A DNA stretch of 64,000 nt from Marinagarivorans algicola (GTDB lineage: Bacteria > Pseudomonadota > Gammaproteobacteria > Pseudomonadales > Cellvibrionaceae): NCBI RefSeq assembly GCF_001292705.1, contig NZ_LGAK01000014.1, positions 1 through 64,000 of the forward strand. The letters run 5' to 3'. A program made the translations under genes and the position numbers. The notes under the pieces were generated by a model, which saw only the letters and a list, made by a program, of their open reading frames with translations, had not been told where the DNA came from and made no database searches. This document shows positions 1-10,500 of this stretch, piece by piece; the first letter of the stretch is position 1; the number at the start of each line of letters is the position of its first letter.

Positions 1-40
1 GGATACTTTAAAGGCACGTGTACTCATATAAAAATTTTAC

Positions 41-525
41 GTAACTATTCGGCAGTATTTACAAAAATACTAGGTCTTTGTCCAGAGAATAGCGTCGCTA
101 ATGCGTAGATAGCGGTGACGTTTTGTTTCTTACACGCTGATAGATAGCTGCCGATTCGGCAGACATTGACCGTGCCTTCTATTGGCCTGAAGCAACCTGA
201 TATTTTTTATTGTACCTTAGTCATACAAATATCTCGCCCACCGGCATCGCTAAAAACCTACTAAGGTGTATTGGCCTTTGGGTAGTATTTTTTATCCAAT
301 TTAATCACATGAGTGTGATCGGAGTCGTCATACTGTATAAGTGTTTTACCTACATGACCTTTTCGGCCACTCAGTTTTTTAGTGCTACGCTCACGGGGCT
401 TTTTTAGCGGTTATCTCTATTGAGGGTGGCTTACTAATGTTTTTACTGAAAATCTATATAGCGTTATTATTATTTGAGTTTTATTTGAGGTATTACATTG
501 TCGTAATGTAGGACTGAATAGTTAC
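41..525. mobile_element. possible 485-bp element with MITE-like terminal inverted repeats
   Basis: The left end reads GTAACTATTCGG and the right end (514-525) CTGAATAGTTAC, so the tips are inverted repeats with one mismatch and match the ends of the short repeats elsewhere in the window. The interior does not resemble those copies and has no convincing transposase reading frame. The flanking 8 bp (33-40 and 526-533) do not match, so either the insertion is old or the two ends belong to different events. A coding remnant begins just right of the right end. This could be a decayed larger relative of the MITEs or a chance pairing of two ends. Confidence 0.4.
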
Positions 526-535
526 GATATTTTAA

Positions 536-685
536 TTATCCTTTGTAGATCAACTCCATATTATTCGTCCAAGCATTACCAATAGGGGGCTATTTATCTA
601 TTTAGTACTCGATAAAAGCAAAGCCAATATTGCATTAGCTCGCCGTAAAGTGTCTGACATTGAAAATGACCTCCGTCGAGTATAA
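536..685 (+). pseudogene. 49-codon 3' gene remnant, possibly roadblock/LC7-like
   Basis: An open frame without a start codon runs for 49 codons to TAA at 683-685. Its translation looks like real protein: it includes HIIRPSI, then FIYLVLDKSKANIALARRK and ends SDIENDLRRV. The hydrophobic strand followed by LDxxKANxAxAR and a charged helix recalls the C-terminal part of bacterial roadblock/LC7-like proteins from memory only. The frame closes at TAA 533-535, right next to an inverted-repeat tip ending at 525, so the 5' part was probably lost when an element arrived. It is a gene fragment with moderate confidence; the family is a guess. Confidence 0.4.
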
Positions 686-752
686 ATCATCTTTATGGGA
701 AACCGTGTGTTTCAAAATATTCAGTCATAGCTACCAAAGCTTTAACACACTG

Positions 753-912
753 AGGGGCGAGAAAAAAATACATTATCCAATAATACTTGTTTTCTACTTT
801 CTCTGCTGCGTTGCTCGAAGCGTTACATGCCCCGGCATGCGCCCCTTCGAGCGCCTTACCGAGAAAGCAGAACCCTACGCCTAATTGGGAAAATTATTAT
901 TGCCTCGCCCCT
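753..912. repeat. complete palindromic dispersed repeat (second family)
   Basis: The ends are perfect 9-bp inverted repeats, AGGGGCGAG (753-761) and CTCGCCCCT (904-912). The centre is a long imperfect palindrome around CATGCCCCGGCATG with arms of nearly 40 bp (TTCTACTTTCTC on one side, GAGAAAGCAGAA on the other). A second, truncated copy of its left half lies at 34031-34125. It encodes nothing plausible; short frames across it are palindrome artefacts. This is the shape of a MITE or REP-like element mobilised in trans. Confidence 0.75.
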
Positions 913-923
913 GAATTAATCAT

Positions 924-963
924 AAAAAAGGCCATTTAATCTGCAGATTAAATGGCCTTTTTT
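924..963. terminator. bidirectional intrinsic terminator after the TonB receptor gene
   Basis: A perfect 40-bp palindrome centred on CTGCAG, starting with six A and ending with six T, forms a stable hairpin with a U tract on either strand. It lies 100 bp beyond the stop codon of the minus-strand receptor gene and would end that transcript. Confidence 0.85.
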
Positions 964-1062
964 ATTGATACACTTATGATTTAAACCTTTCAGTAACAAT
1001 CTATATGGCTATAACATTGATGGCTATGATATTGATAGCTATCAGCCACTGATAAACGGCAA

Positions 1063-3540
1063 TCAAAACTGATACGAAACTTTACCGTACCAGTAACCTC
1101 CTTCGTAGTTAGCCACACTGCGGCGCGGATACGGTAAGCCTACACTAATACGATTGGCAACGCCGGGCTCGTCTTCTATTTCATCGGGGTATTCATCAAA
1201 AATATTAGAGCCGCCTAGCGTCACTGTCCAACTCATATTCGGTGAATAACTCACCTCCAAGTCGGTATACATAACGGCATCAACTTGCTGAGAAACATTT
1301 AAAGGACCTTGTGGTGACGGCGTACCAGCAATGGTGCCACGCTCATCATAGTGATCACCAATGTAGCGAATACGGGCTAACACACTAATACTATCACTAA
1401 AGGCAGTAGTTGCCGAAAAGGTGAACTTATTATTGGGGTAGTTGTTTTCGATATCTTCTACAAAATCATCGCTCACCACTTGCGCACCATTAACAAGATT
1501 ATTACCTTCTACCTCGACAGAGCCATACGTATAAGCAAAGACTAAATCTGTACTGTAATCATTACCCCACTCCACACCAGAGGTTAATACAACATCAACG
1601 CCTTGATGCAAAATATCTAACGCATTGGTATAAAAAGAAACAGAATCGATTTCGGCGCGATAAATACGACCATCAACTTCAATACGATAAGCATCGATCG
1701 CCAATGTCGTAGAGTCAAAGAGATCAGCAGTAAAACCAAAACTATAGTTAGTCGCTACTTCTTCGGTCAGCGCCTTGCCGCCTAGACTAGCCACTTCAGG
1801 ACTATCGGCTGGTAACAGGCCAACATCAACTACTTGATTACTACCGTTAATTGTTGTGGTTGTACTGCGCAAATTTGCCTGCCCAGGTGTCGGTGCATGA
1901 AAGCCTGTCGAAATAGCGCCGCGCAAGGCAAACGTATCGCTCACACGATAACGACTCGCAATTTTCCAGTTAGTGGTGCCACCAAAATCCGAAAAGTCTT
2001 CATAGCGCACCGCATATTGCATTAATAACGCGTCGGTTGCCTCTTGCTCTAAGTCTACGTATACCGCGTAGTTGTCACGGCTATATTGACCGGCATCTTC
2101 AGGGCGAGTCCCCGCCAAACCACTCACGCCACCACCGACATACGCTGCTTGATCCCCGCTTTTTTGCGTGAAGGTTTCGTCGCGGTATTCAGCCCCATAA
2201 GCTAAAAATAAATCGCTATTTAATTGCGTGCCAAAATCAATATTGATATTAAACTCTTCTTGCTCGTAATCGCCGGTATTAAAAACGCGCACAGCATCTG
2301 TTCCGACTAAATCAGCATCACCGTTTAAACTATTATTGAGCGTGTAATCTAACGTGTTAGCACCGTTACTTAAGCTAGCGCTATATGTTGTTTCATTTTG
2401 AAACTTCCCTTTTAAGCCTAATACAAGGCTGTAATCGGTTTGTTCGCCATCTAAATAAGGCGTGTAACCTGCCGTTGTTTCGCGCTCGAGGTTGGTTGCG
2501 CCTTTTTCTAGTGATTCCACTAAGTCACTATTGCTTGGATCACGATAAAAAAAGCGATAACGTCCATCTGTTTTGGCATAATTACCAAAACTAAACAACG
2601 ACATCGTATCGCTTAGGTCGTAACCAGCATTAAAAACAAAGCGCGTGCCGCTCGTTTCGGGTCGGCCCCATGTTTGCACCAAAGGCGCATCACCAAATAC
2701 CGCATCACCACCAACACCCTCGGCGCCATTATCAATCAGCGTTTGTGCACCGGGGTTTTGGCGGCCACGCGATAACGCTTCGTTATCATTGGTTTCGAGC
2801 GATAAATTAATAAAACCCTCGTTACCTAGAGCTAAACCGGCATTGGCTGCCAACTTCCAGCTGCTTTCGCCTTCAAAATGATTGCCATAGGTAGCCTCTA
2901 CGCTGCCACCTTCGGCGGCATCTTTTAATTGAAAATTAATCACACCGGCAATCGCATCCGAGCCATATTGCGCAGCAGCGCCATCGCGTAACACTTCAAT
3001 ATTTTTTAACGCTATGCCTGGGATCATGGCAATATCAGTACCGTGCGAACCATTATTAGCCGCCGGCGCAAAAAGCTGCACTAATGATGAGCGATGCCTG
3101 CGACTCCCATTGACCAATACCAATGTTTGATCAGAAGCCAAACCGCGCAATGATGTGGGGCGCACAAAAGCGCTGCCATCACCCGTTGCAGGTGAGGCCA
3201 AATACGAAGGCACTAGTGCATTTAAACTGTCAGTTATATCGGCGCCACCGCCAACACGGGATAAATCTTCACTGCTAAATACATCCACAGGTACTGGTGA
3301 ATCAGAGACAGTGCGAGGTTTTGCGCTGCGTGAGCCTACAACAATCACCTCTTCGACATCGGCGCCGGGCTGCGCAATAGCTACTGTATGCGTCGATGCA
3401 GCCAATATTGCCGCCGTCGCTAGCCACAAGGTTTTATGTTTGAATTTAGGCAATACACCTTGTACGTTCTCGCTGACCTGACTACTTAAGGTGAAACCAT
3501 CAAGGTCTTTATTCATCACTCTACTTTGTTTTTTACGCAT
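1063..3540 (-). CDS. TonB-dependent outer-membrane receptor
   Basis: An 825-residue outer-membrane active-transport receptor, energised by TonB. After a long N-terminal region with a signal-like hydrophobic stretch (LWLATAAILAAS) comes the TonB box-like EEVIVVGSR, then a plug domain (SLRGLASDQTLVLVNG, ending GVINFQLKDA), then a C-terminal beta-barrel whose last residues are VSYQF with the usual terminal Phe. The frame is open upstream to a TTG at 3582, but ATG at 3540 is preceded by AAAGG at good spacing, and the repeat element begins 39 bp upstream, so this start is preferred. It lies downstream of and in the same direction as another receptor and a GH26 mannanase, which suggests uptake of oligosaccharide or another nutrient; the ligand cannot be read from sequence. 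Confidence 0.9.
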   Translation of the reverse strand: MRKKQSRVMNKDLDGFTLSSQVSENVQGVLPKFKHKTLWLATAAILAASTHTVAIAQPGADVEEVIVVGSRSAKPRTVSDSPVPVDVFSSEDLSRVGGGADITDSLNALVPSYLASPATGDGSAFVRPTSLRGLASDQTLVLVNGSRRHRSSLVQLFAPAANNGSHGTDIAMIPGIALKNIEVLRDGAAAQYGSDAIAGVINFQLKDAAEGGSVEATYGNHFEGESSWKLAANAGLALGNEGFINLSLETNDNEALSRGRQNPGAQTLIDNGAEGVGGDAVFGDAPLVQTWGRPETSGTRFVFNAGYDLSDTMSLFSFGNYAKTDGRYRFFYRDPSNSDLVESLEKGATNLERETTAGYTPYLDGEQTDYSLVLGLKGKFQNETTYSASLSNGANTLDYTLNNSLNGDADLVGTDAVRVFNTGDYEQEEFNINIDFGTQLNSDLFLAYGAEYRDETFTQKSGDQAAYVGGGVSGLAGTRPEDAGQYSRDNYAVYVDLEQEATDALLMQYAVRYEDFSDFGGTTNWKIASRYRVSDTFALRGAISTGFHAPTPGQANLRSTTTTINGSNQVVDVGLLPADSPEVASLGGKALTEEVATNYSFGFTADLFDSTTLAIDAYRIEVDGRIYRAEIDSVSFYTNALDILHQGVDVVLTSGVEWGNDYSTDLVFAYTYGSVEVEGNNLVNGAQVVSDDFVEDIENNYPNNKFTFSATTAFSDSISVLARIRYIGDHYDERGTIAGTPSPQGPLNVSQQVDAVMYTDLEVSYSPNMSWTVTLGGSNIFDEYPDEIEDEPGVANRISVGLPYPRRSVANYEGGYWYGKVSYQF

Positions 3541-3578
3541 ACCATTTACCTTTGCTTTAGGAGTATTAAAAATTAACA

Positions 3579-3763
3579 GCAACTATTCAGCCAAGCTGAA
3601 AAACATCAATCTATAAGATGCTGATGTATTATTTTCTAGGCATTTAAGCGCCGAGCCTTGCAAGGGGAGCAAGGGTTAGACAGTGCAAGAGACAAAGTCG
3701 CAGGTAGCTTGAGCGGCCCAGACAATAATTCATGCCCGATTTCGGCACCGTTGATATAGTCAC
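3579..3763 (+). repeat. MITE copy, decayed right end
   Basis: It begins GCAACTATTCAGCCAAGCTG and ends TTGATATAGTCAC, a degenerate form of the consensus end CTGAATAGTTAC. The interior shares the family core (GCATTTAAGCGCCGAGCCTT, AGCAAGGGTTAGAC, CTTGAGCGGCCCAGACAAT). Flanks AATTAACA and AATTAATC agree at six of eight bases, probably a decayed 8-bp target duplication. It sits directly upstream of the TonB receptor start, so that gene's promoter must lie in or beyond it. Confidence 0.8.
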
Positions 3764-4004
3764 AATTAATCAAGGGTAATGACAATGTTGTTTTACACCA
3801 TAAAAACACAACAGGCATACAGATACATCATGTAACATGACAGCCTTTAATGAAAGACCTTAAAATAGCTCCACTTAGTAACTATAAACAACATTAATTT
3901 TTAATCATAATATCTTATCAAATAAAACACACAAAATTATCACAATGACTGTGATATTAAGACAATAAATACTCAAAACAGTATCTTTAAAAAGTACAGA
4001 CCAT

Positions 4005-4027
4005 AAAAAGCCCAGGCAAGCCTGGGC
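4005..4027 (-). terminator. intrinsic terminator after the 1100-aa TonB receptor
   Basis: GCCCAGGC-AA-GCCTGGGC gives an 8-bp perfect GC-rich stem. Read on the minus strand it is followed by five T. It lies just beyond the stop codon of the receptor gene. Confidence 0.85.
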
Positions 4028-4069
4028 AACAATAGAGTCAACTCATAACATAAAAACTATCAGTCGGTA

Positions 4070-7000
4070 TTAAAGCCGATACTGCACGCCAAAGGTAATG
4101 CGGCGCTCGCTGTATATACGCTTATCGACTAGATCTTCCCATTGCAAATATTGCTCTTCATGCTCTTCGAGCACATTAGTAGCCTGCAACGATAAAGTCA
4201 GGTTATCTATCGGGCTATAACGCACCGACATATCTAAAAAGCCTTGCGCTTTAGCGGTGCGAGCAAGCGGTGCGAGCGGTGCAACAACTTGCGGACTGAT
4301 ATAGCGCTCTGAACGATAATTATAAGCAATACGAGCCTCCCAGCCATGGTTTTCATAAAAACCTACAAGGTTAAATACATGCTCAGAGTTTTCCGAAACC
4401 GGTAACGCCCTATCGTAGTAATCGAGAATACCCGACTTCGAAGGCGACCACGTATAATTTAATTGCCAACCCAAACCCGAGAGCGATGTATTTTCAATAA
4501 TATCATCGAGCTCTTGCTGATAACCCAACTCAATGCCCTGAGTACGACCACCGCCGGCACCGTTCACAAAACCACTTGTGGTGACTGTACCCTTAAGCTG
4601 ATTACTCGCTGTATCCCAACCGCGCACTACGCCGTCTGAATCTGCAATATTAGGATCCTCCCACGTATCTCGCTTAATAAGAGAGTCGTAATCATAGGTA
4701 AAGGCCGCTGCACTGAGCATCGCTAGATCACTAAAGTACCATTCCCAGCTCACATCCATATTGGTGGTGCGCCACGGCTCAAGGTTGGGGTTGCCTACGG
4801 CATTAGCCGCTGTTGCACAAAAAATCACTTCGCCAGTATCAGTTTTTAAACCGCAACCTAATATACGATTAACCGAAACACCACCGGCCAGCATATCTGC
4901 ATTATGGTTACTGATATTCGATGAATACGCTAAACGTATTTTTTGGGTTTGTGTAATATCAAAGGCAATATTTAAAGCCGGTAGCAGCTCGGTATCATTG
5001 CGCTGCGTAGTCAGCTGCCCCGCCGCCACACTCGGCGCCCCCGGGCCGGCTAAAAATGCCTGCCCGCCAATGGTAAATGTTTTTGCACTAGCGACTTCGG
5101 TTTGGTTAATGTCCATTTCAATACGCGATATGCGTAGACCAGCATTAGCACTATAAGGGATGCTAAAAACATCACCTTCAAAGTTAGCCTGTAAATAAGC
5201 ATTTGTGGTACTTTCTTTAAAGGTATACGTTAATGCAGGGTCAGCTAATTGTGTTTGATTGCCGTACATACGCTGATGAAACTCCGAAGGCTTGCCCATC
5301 GCTTCAGGGTCAATCGCCCAATACTGATTAATACCTGTCACGTTGCTCGGTGCATTAAAACTGCGCACACTGTCAGCGATATCGGCAAAGGCGATAGTCG
5401 GCGTATAGCTTTCACCGGTTAATGGCGCCTGTGTATTCGGGTCTTTCCAGCGTGCCACAAAACGATCACCGTAATTATTGGTGTGCATGCCCACTCCCAC
5501 CCAATTATCTTGCTTTACCTCACGCTCGCCAAAACGCAGCCCCATATCCAACGATACAAGATGCCCAGCGCTCAACTCTAAGCTCCCATCAAGACGTATC
5601 GCATCCATTTCGGCATGGCGGTAATAACCAGTTAAATTAGCCGAGGTTAAGCTGTAGCGGTTAACGTTTTCGCCCATGACTTCAGTGCCGCCGGTATAAG
5701 CCGCTAAGTTGCCGTCGGCATCACGTGTAAACAAGGCATCGGGGGTATTATTGCGCAATACCACTTGGCCACTCTCATTTAAAATAGGTGCGCCTGCAGC
5801 ACTAAACAAAGGTAAATTCCAGTTTTGCGCTGATCTTGTATAACCAATACCTACAGGCACAACCAAAAAGTCAGCTTCTTGGCGAACCCATGATTGTTCA
5901 CCCGTATTTTCATCAACGATTGATTGATGCGCAGAGCCAGGCACACCACTGTAACCCCAGGGGTTGACCGGTCCTAAATTTTCACCGCCCACACCTTTAA
6001 CAAACGCATCACCTTGCGAGCCATTATTCATGTAAGCGTCTGTCACACTCAGTTCACTGTCTTCTTTACCTTCACCGTGCACATAACGCAACGTCGCGGT
6101 AAAAGCGCCGCCATTATCGTAATCTATTTGAATATTGGTATTGAGCGCTTCTTTTTCGAGCCAGTTTGTTTCGCTGTGAGCCATATTGCGGCGGCTTTGC
6201 CACAGCGCATCTTGCACCGTAATTAAAGACGCATCGCTAGTATCCTGGTCGTTATCAAACCTTAATGGGTGGTTTGTTAGGCCGTTAGGCACTGGATCAA
6301 ACCAGCCCGTCACGCCTTGCCAAGCTTGGCTGGCTACAAAGCTCGCCTCGTATTGATGCTCGTCCATATGGGTATAAAAAACATCAGTGGTTAATTCAAA
6401 AGCATCATTAATCACCCACTGAAAACTGCCGTTCCCCCCTAAGCGCTCTCGATTTAACCAGCGATTAGTTGCCTCATGGCCTTGAAAAGCATAATACATA
6501 TCATCGACTTTACCGCCTTTAGCATACAAGCCGGTTGCTGGGTTAAGTATGGCCGATAAATCATCGCGGTTAGCATCAACACCGGCATCACCCAAAGCAA
6601 AATTACTGCTTTCGGTTGCAGCAAAACCCCAATCTTCACCCGTTGAGCCCACAACATCATCGGCTAAATTGTTATCGGAATAACTTACATTTAAACTCGC
6701 CGCAAAGCGATTATCAAAATTAAACGCGGTAAACGCGGCAATGCTAGGGTCTGTTTTTTGGGTGAGTGTCCCTCGGCCGGCTTCGGCCTTAGCCGTAAAT
6801 GTAAGCCCTTCATCTAAGGTGAGCGGACGATACGTTTGTAGATCAACACTCCCGGTTAACCCCCCAACCATGGTCGAGGCGGTAGGCGATTTAACCACTG
6901 TCATACCGCTGACCATCGTCGAGGGGATTTCAGCAAAATTAGGTTGCACGCTGGTTAATGTGCTGGCCGAAATCATATGTTCGCCATTGAGTGTGGTCAT

Positions 7001-7372
7001 CACATTGCTATTACCACGAATCGTTAAGGAGGCTCCCTCACCACCAGAACGTACAATTTGTACACCCGCTACCCGCTGCAACGAATCGGTAATGGTGGCA
7101 TCTGGTAGCTTGCCGATATCGGTTGATGTAATAGCATCGACAATACTGGCGCTTTCGCGTTTAATATCTAGGCTGCGAGCAATAGAAGCACGCACACCCA
7201 ATACCACCACCTCCTCTATAGGCCCCGACACACCATCTTGTACCTCTTGGGCTTGTAACGTACTAACCGGCAGCATGGCTGCCGCAATACTGACAGCCAT
7301 TAATTTATGACTAAAAAGGGATTTAATTGGCGCTTTGTGCTGTGCTGTAAAATAAGAATTTTTGTGGGTCAT
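4070..7372 (-). CDS. TonB-dependent receptor, carbohydrate-transporter type
   Basis: An 1100-residue TonB-dependent transporter. The signal region (KLMAVSIAAAMLPVSTLQAQ) is followed by a TonB box (IEEVVVLGVRAS), a plug containing VDAITSTDIGKLPDATITDS and GEGASLTIRGNSNV, and a very long beta-barrel ending TFGVQYRL. The plug wording SxDIGKLPDxxxxxxLQRxxGVQI is typical of the large receptors that import oligosaccharides in Xanthomonas, Caulobacter and Cellvibrio relatives. ATG at 7372 follows GAGG with good spacing. The GH26 mannanase gene ends 151 bp upstream on the same strand, so manno-oligosaccharide import is the natural inference, not shown directly. A clear terminator follows. Confidence 0.92.
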   Translation of the reverse strand: MTHKNSYFTAQHKAPIKSLFSHKLMAVSIAAAMLPVSTLQAQEVQDGVSGPIEEVVVLGVRASIARSLDIKRESASIVDAITSTDIGKLPDATITDSLQRVAGVQIVRSGGEGASLTIRGNSNVMTTLNGEHMISASTLTSVQPNFAEIPSTMVSGMTVVKSPTASTMVGGLTGSVDLQTYRPLTLDEGLTFTAKAEAGRGTLTQKTDPSIAAFTAFNFDNRFAASLNVSYSDNNLADDVVGSTGEDWGFAATESSNFALGDAGVDANRDDLSAILNPATGLYAKGGKVDDMYYAFQGHEATNRWLNRERLGGNGSFQWVINDAFELTTDVFYTHMDEHQYEASFVASQAWQGVTGWFDPVPNGLTNHPLRFDNDQDTSDASLITVQDALWQSRRNMAHSETNWLEKEALNTNIQIDYDNGGAFTATLRYVHGEGKEDSELSVTDAYMNNGSQGDAFVKGVGGENLGPVNPWGYSGVPGSAHQSIVDENTGEQSWVRQEADFLVVPVGIGYTRSAQNWNLPLFSAAGAPILNESGQVVLRNNTPDALFTRDADGNLAAYTGGTEVMGENVNRYSLTSANLTGYYRHAEMDAIRLDGSLELSAGHLVSLDMGLRFGEREVKQDNWVGVGMHTNNYGDRFVARWKDPNTQAPLTGESYTPTIAFADIADSVRSFNAPSNVTGINQYWAIDPEAMGKPSEFHQRMYGNQTQLADPALTYTFKESTTNAYLQANFEGDVFSIPYSANAGLRISRIEMDINQTEVASAKTFTIGGQAFLAGPGAPSVAAGQLTTQRNDTELLPALNIAFDITQTQKIRLAYSSNISNHNADMLAGGVSVNRILGCGLKTDTGEVIFCATAANAVGNPNLEPWRTTNMDVSWEWYFSDLAMLSAAAFTYDYDSLIKRDTWEDPNIADSDGVVRGWDTASNQLKGTVTTSGFVNGAGGGRTQGIELGYQQELDDIIENTSLSGLGWQLNYTWSPSKSGILDYYDRALPVSENSEHVFNLVGFYENHGWEARIAYNYRSERYISPQVVAPLAPLARTAKAQGFLDMSVRYSPIDNLTLSLQATNVLEEHEEQYLQWEDLVDKRIYSERRITFGVQYRL

Positions 7373-7491
7373 TGCGTTTACCTCGACAAATAACGTAGGT
7401 CAGCGCGAGTCTTTTTAAAATATTTTATGATTAAAATATTTTCATAAAAGGCCACGCTGCTCATTTTTTATTATTGACAATAATGAAGATT

Positions 7492-7536
7492 AATCACTTT
7501 TCAGCCAAACTGAAAAACTTCATCTAGTAGGGTGCT
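7492..7536 (+). repeat. partial MITE end overlapping the 3' end of the GH26 gene
   Basis: The stretch TTTTCAGCCAAACTGAAAAA followed by TAGTAGGGTGCTG matches the left 45 bp of the MITE family (TATTCAGCCAAGCTGAAAAA ... GATAGGGTGCTG). The stop codon and last three codons (Ala-Pro-Tyr-stop, 7524-7535) of the mannanase lie inside it. The rest of the element is missing. Confidence 0.65.
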
Positions 7537-10500
7537 GTAGATAGGGCTGCAGGCAGTGCCGTAAACTCGACATTGTCGATAAAGAATTTAGCCTCGGTGG
7601 CTGTTATATCGAGCCCCTCAAATTGCACGCCCCAACCGGCAATAACATCATAAGGCGACACATCAACTTCAAGTATTGTACCCCCCGCGGCAAGCACAAC
7701 AGGCCCAGCATCAACCCATGTTTGCTCGGCACCGTGTTTGACAAAAAGCTTACCGGTTACCGCAGAGCCTGCATTACTGACTTTTGCCATAAGGCGCAAC
7801 TGATTAACACCACTCACATTAATGCTGGGGTACGTTTGCAGTACAACACTGGGGGTATCGCTCCAATCGGTTTTGGCCCCAAGGTCCATACTCAGCTGTA
7901 TCGCGTTGGTTTCATTGACGCCTTCACTCTCAGAAATTGTGGTCGCATCTACCGTGACCCAATCAGCTTGGCCGTGCCACAAACCTAGCCCTTCAAAATC
8001 TTCATACATCACACCATCTAGTGCAATCGCATCGATATAAAATTCAGCATCAGTCGCCGAAAGGTCGAGCCCTTCAAATTGCACACCCAAACCACTCAGA
8101 GTATTTAACCCGCTAACATCTAACGAAAGCATAACGCCGCTAGCCAGATCAATAGCGCCACCATCTATCCAAACGCCACCTTCATCTTTGACATATAATT
8201 TACCTGTCACACCGGCGCCGGCATTTAATGCGGCAGCATGAAGGCTGAGCGTACTCACCGCACTAACATCAATACCGCCCTCAGGGTAACTCTGAATAAC
8301 AACACCAGGGTAATCGCCCCAGTCAGTTTTGGCGCTAAGGTCAGCTTTAAAGCCCATAGAGCGTGCGCCATTAGCTGCCCAACGCAAAGTCGTGCCAGCA
8401 CCGGATGTGGTTGTCCAATCCATTTGTGCATGGAAATCACCAATCACCTCAAAGCGATCAATCGCTATCTCGGTATTATCAGCGGCAACCAGTAGCGCTT
8501 CATCAATATAAAATTTAGCTTCAGTTTTACTGGCATCTATACCTTCAAACAACACACCAAAGCTCGAAATAGTATCAAAGGCCGGATCGCTCACATCTAA
8601 TGCCAGCGCTACACCACCAGCAATTACCGCAACAGAGCCACCATCAAACCAATTACCGTCAACGTCTTTAGCCCAAAGCTTGGCTGTCACACTATCGCCG
8701 GCATCTTGCGCATTGGCCATTAATGTTAAACGTGTAGCATTGCTGCCATCTTGCGCAGTCCAGGTTTGTACAATAACGCTATTCGCCGCCTCGCCAAGCG
8801 TGGCCGATGCAGCAACCAGATCGACTTTTGCTTCAAGTGCAGAAAAGCCTGCACCTGCCCAAGTGCCTTTAGCCGCTAGCCCAGCAATAGGGTCGCTCGA
8901 CCAGTTAACCTGAACACCAAAAATACCCGTACGATCAAAATTATCGAACATGCCTGGCGTTGTGGGGCTTTCGCCACCCGAAATTTTACCCGGTAAGTCG
9001 CCAGCATTAATGACGACATCAGCATTGTAGCGCTCCTCTATATAGGTACTGCCATCGGGGCCCCAAGTATCGCTGCTATTCCACGTCACAAAAAAGCTCC
9101 ACCACGCATCAGCATCGGCCATAGTTTGGGTATTGGGCACATAGCCTGTTTCAGTCAAGGCAATCATTTTACGGCCGTTATGTTGCGCTAGTAGGCTGTC
9201 CCATTGTGCTTTAAAAATATTGTCTTCGCCGTTAGCGCTATTGTCATAACCGTCGTATCCGACAATATCGACATACTCATCACCGGGGTACCATTGGGCT
9301 TTGGCGTCTTCGGCCGCCGAATATACCCAGAGCAAATTATTTAATTGTCGATCGTTGGTAAAGTGGTTGTACATTAATTGCCACAAGGCTTTGAAGTTGT
9401 CGGCACCATGGGCGCCCCACCAAAACCAACCGCCTTCGGCTTCATGCAACGGGCGCCATAAAACAGGCACGCCTGCGGCTTGTAATTTTTCAAGTTCATC
9501 GGCAATAGTTTCTAAATCACCCATTAATGCCATGCGCTCTACACTATTTTCATCGCTAATAGCTTTGGCTAAATCAAAGGTGGTCGCTTCGGTATAAAAG
9601 CCTTTATACCAAGGCTGATCGGTCGTATCGCGTAAGTCCATGGGCGCATTCCAGTGCCACATAGCCGATAAAATAGTCCCTGTCGCACGCAGTGCTAACA
9701 TATCTTCGGTAAGGCCTGTATTTAAGCTGCCATTAGCGGCACGTGTTGCGCTGTAATCCATATAATCAAAACTGTAAATAGCAGGTTTTTTACCGGCGGT
9801 CTCTACAATTTTATCGTGTTCTTGCGCTACATTAGTGCCATCATAAATCGCTTGTTGCTGACCACTTAAAATGCCTTGCGTGTATTGCTCTTTAAGATAT
9901 GTTTTTAAATCGATAGCCTCTTGGGTTGCTGCCGCATTAACGGGCTCTGGCGATACCGCTAAAGGCACCGGTGGCTCTGCCGCAGGCGCCAGCAATAAAC
10001 TATCGATACGGTAGTAGTTCCAACCATCAGCAACGCGTACAGTATGCGCGCCAGCATCAAATTTAAAAGTACCTACTTTGTGCTCAGTGATTTGCCCCTC
10101 TACGGAAAACTCGACGGTATTAGGTACATTATCGACAGTGACTAATGCATTTTTACCGCCATAACCCAAACCAATACCGTAGCGTACACTTAAGGCATAG
10201 AAGCCCGCATCATCAGCATCAATGGTAAATGTAAAGTCAACACCCTGGCCTGGGGTAAGGTCAGCCGTCATTTGGCCCGAGGCACCTTCGATATAATGCT
10301 CATCACCTGAGCCAACCAAAGTAGCGCCACCGGTTAATGTCGCTACCTTGTCATCTTCAACTTCGAAGGATAATACGCGGCTGGGGTTGAAAGCCACAAC
10401 CGTTGCGCTCGCGCGTAGCTCTTGGCCATCACTACCGACATCAATATTACCACTGGCATCTAGGCCTTGTATTTCAAAGCGATAAGTAATAATGCCGTTT

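Noticed and set aside
210-407. 65-codon plus-strand frame inside the 485-bp element
   Set aside because: The start is not ATG, there is no transposase motif and no ribosome-binding site; it reads like AT-rich noncoding DNA.
660-884. 74-codon frame through the palindromic repeat
   Set aside because: Most of it is one arm of the repeat, so the frame is a by-product of the palindrome.
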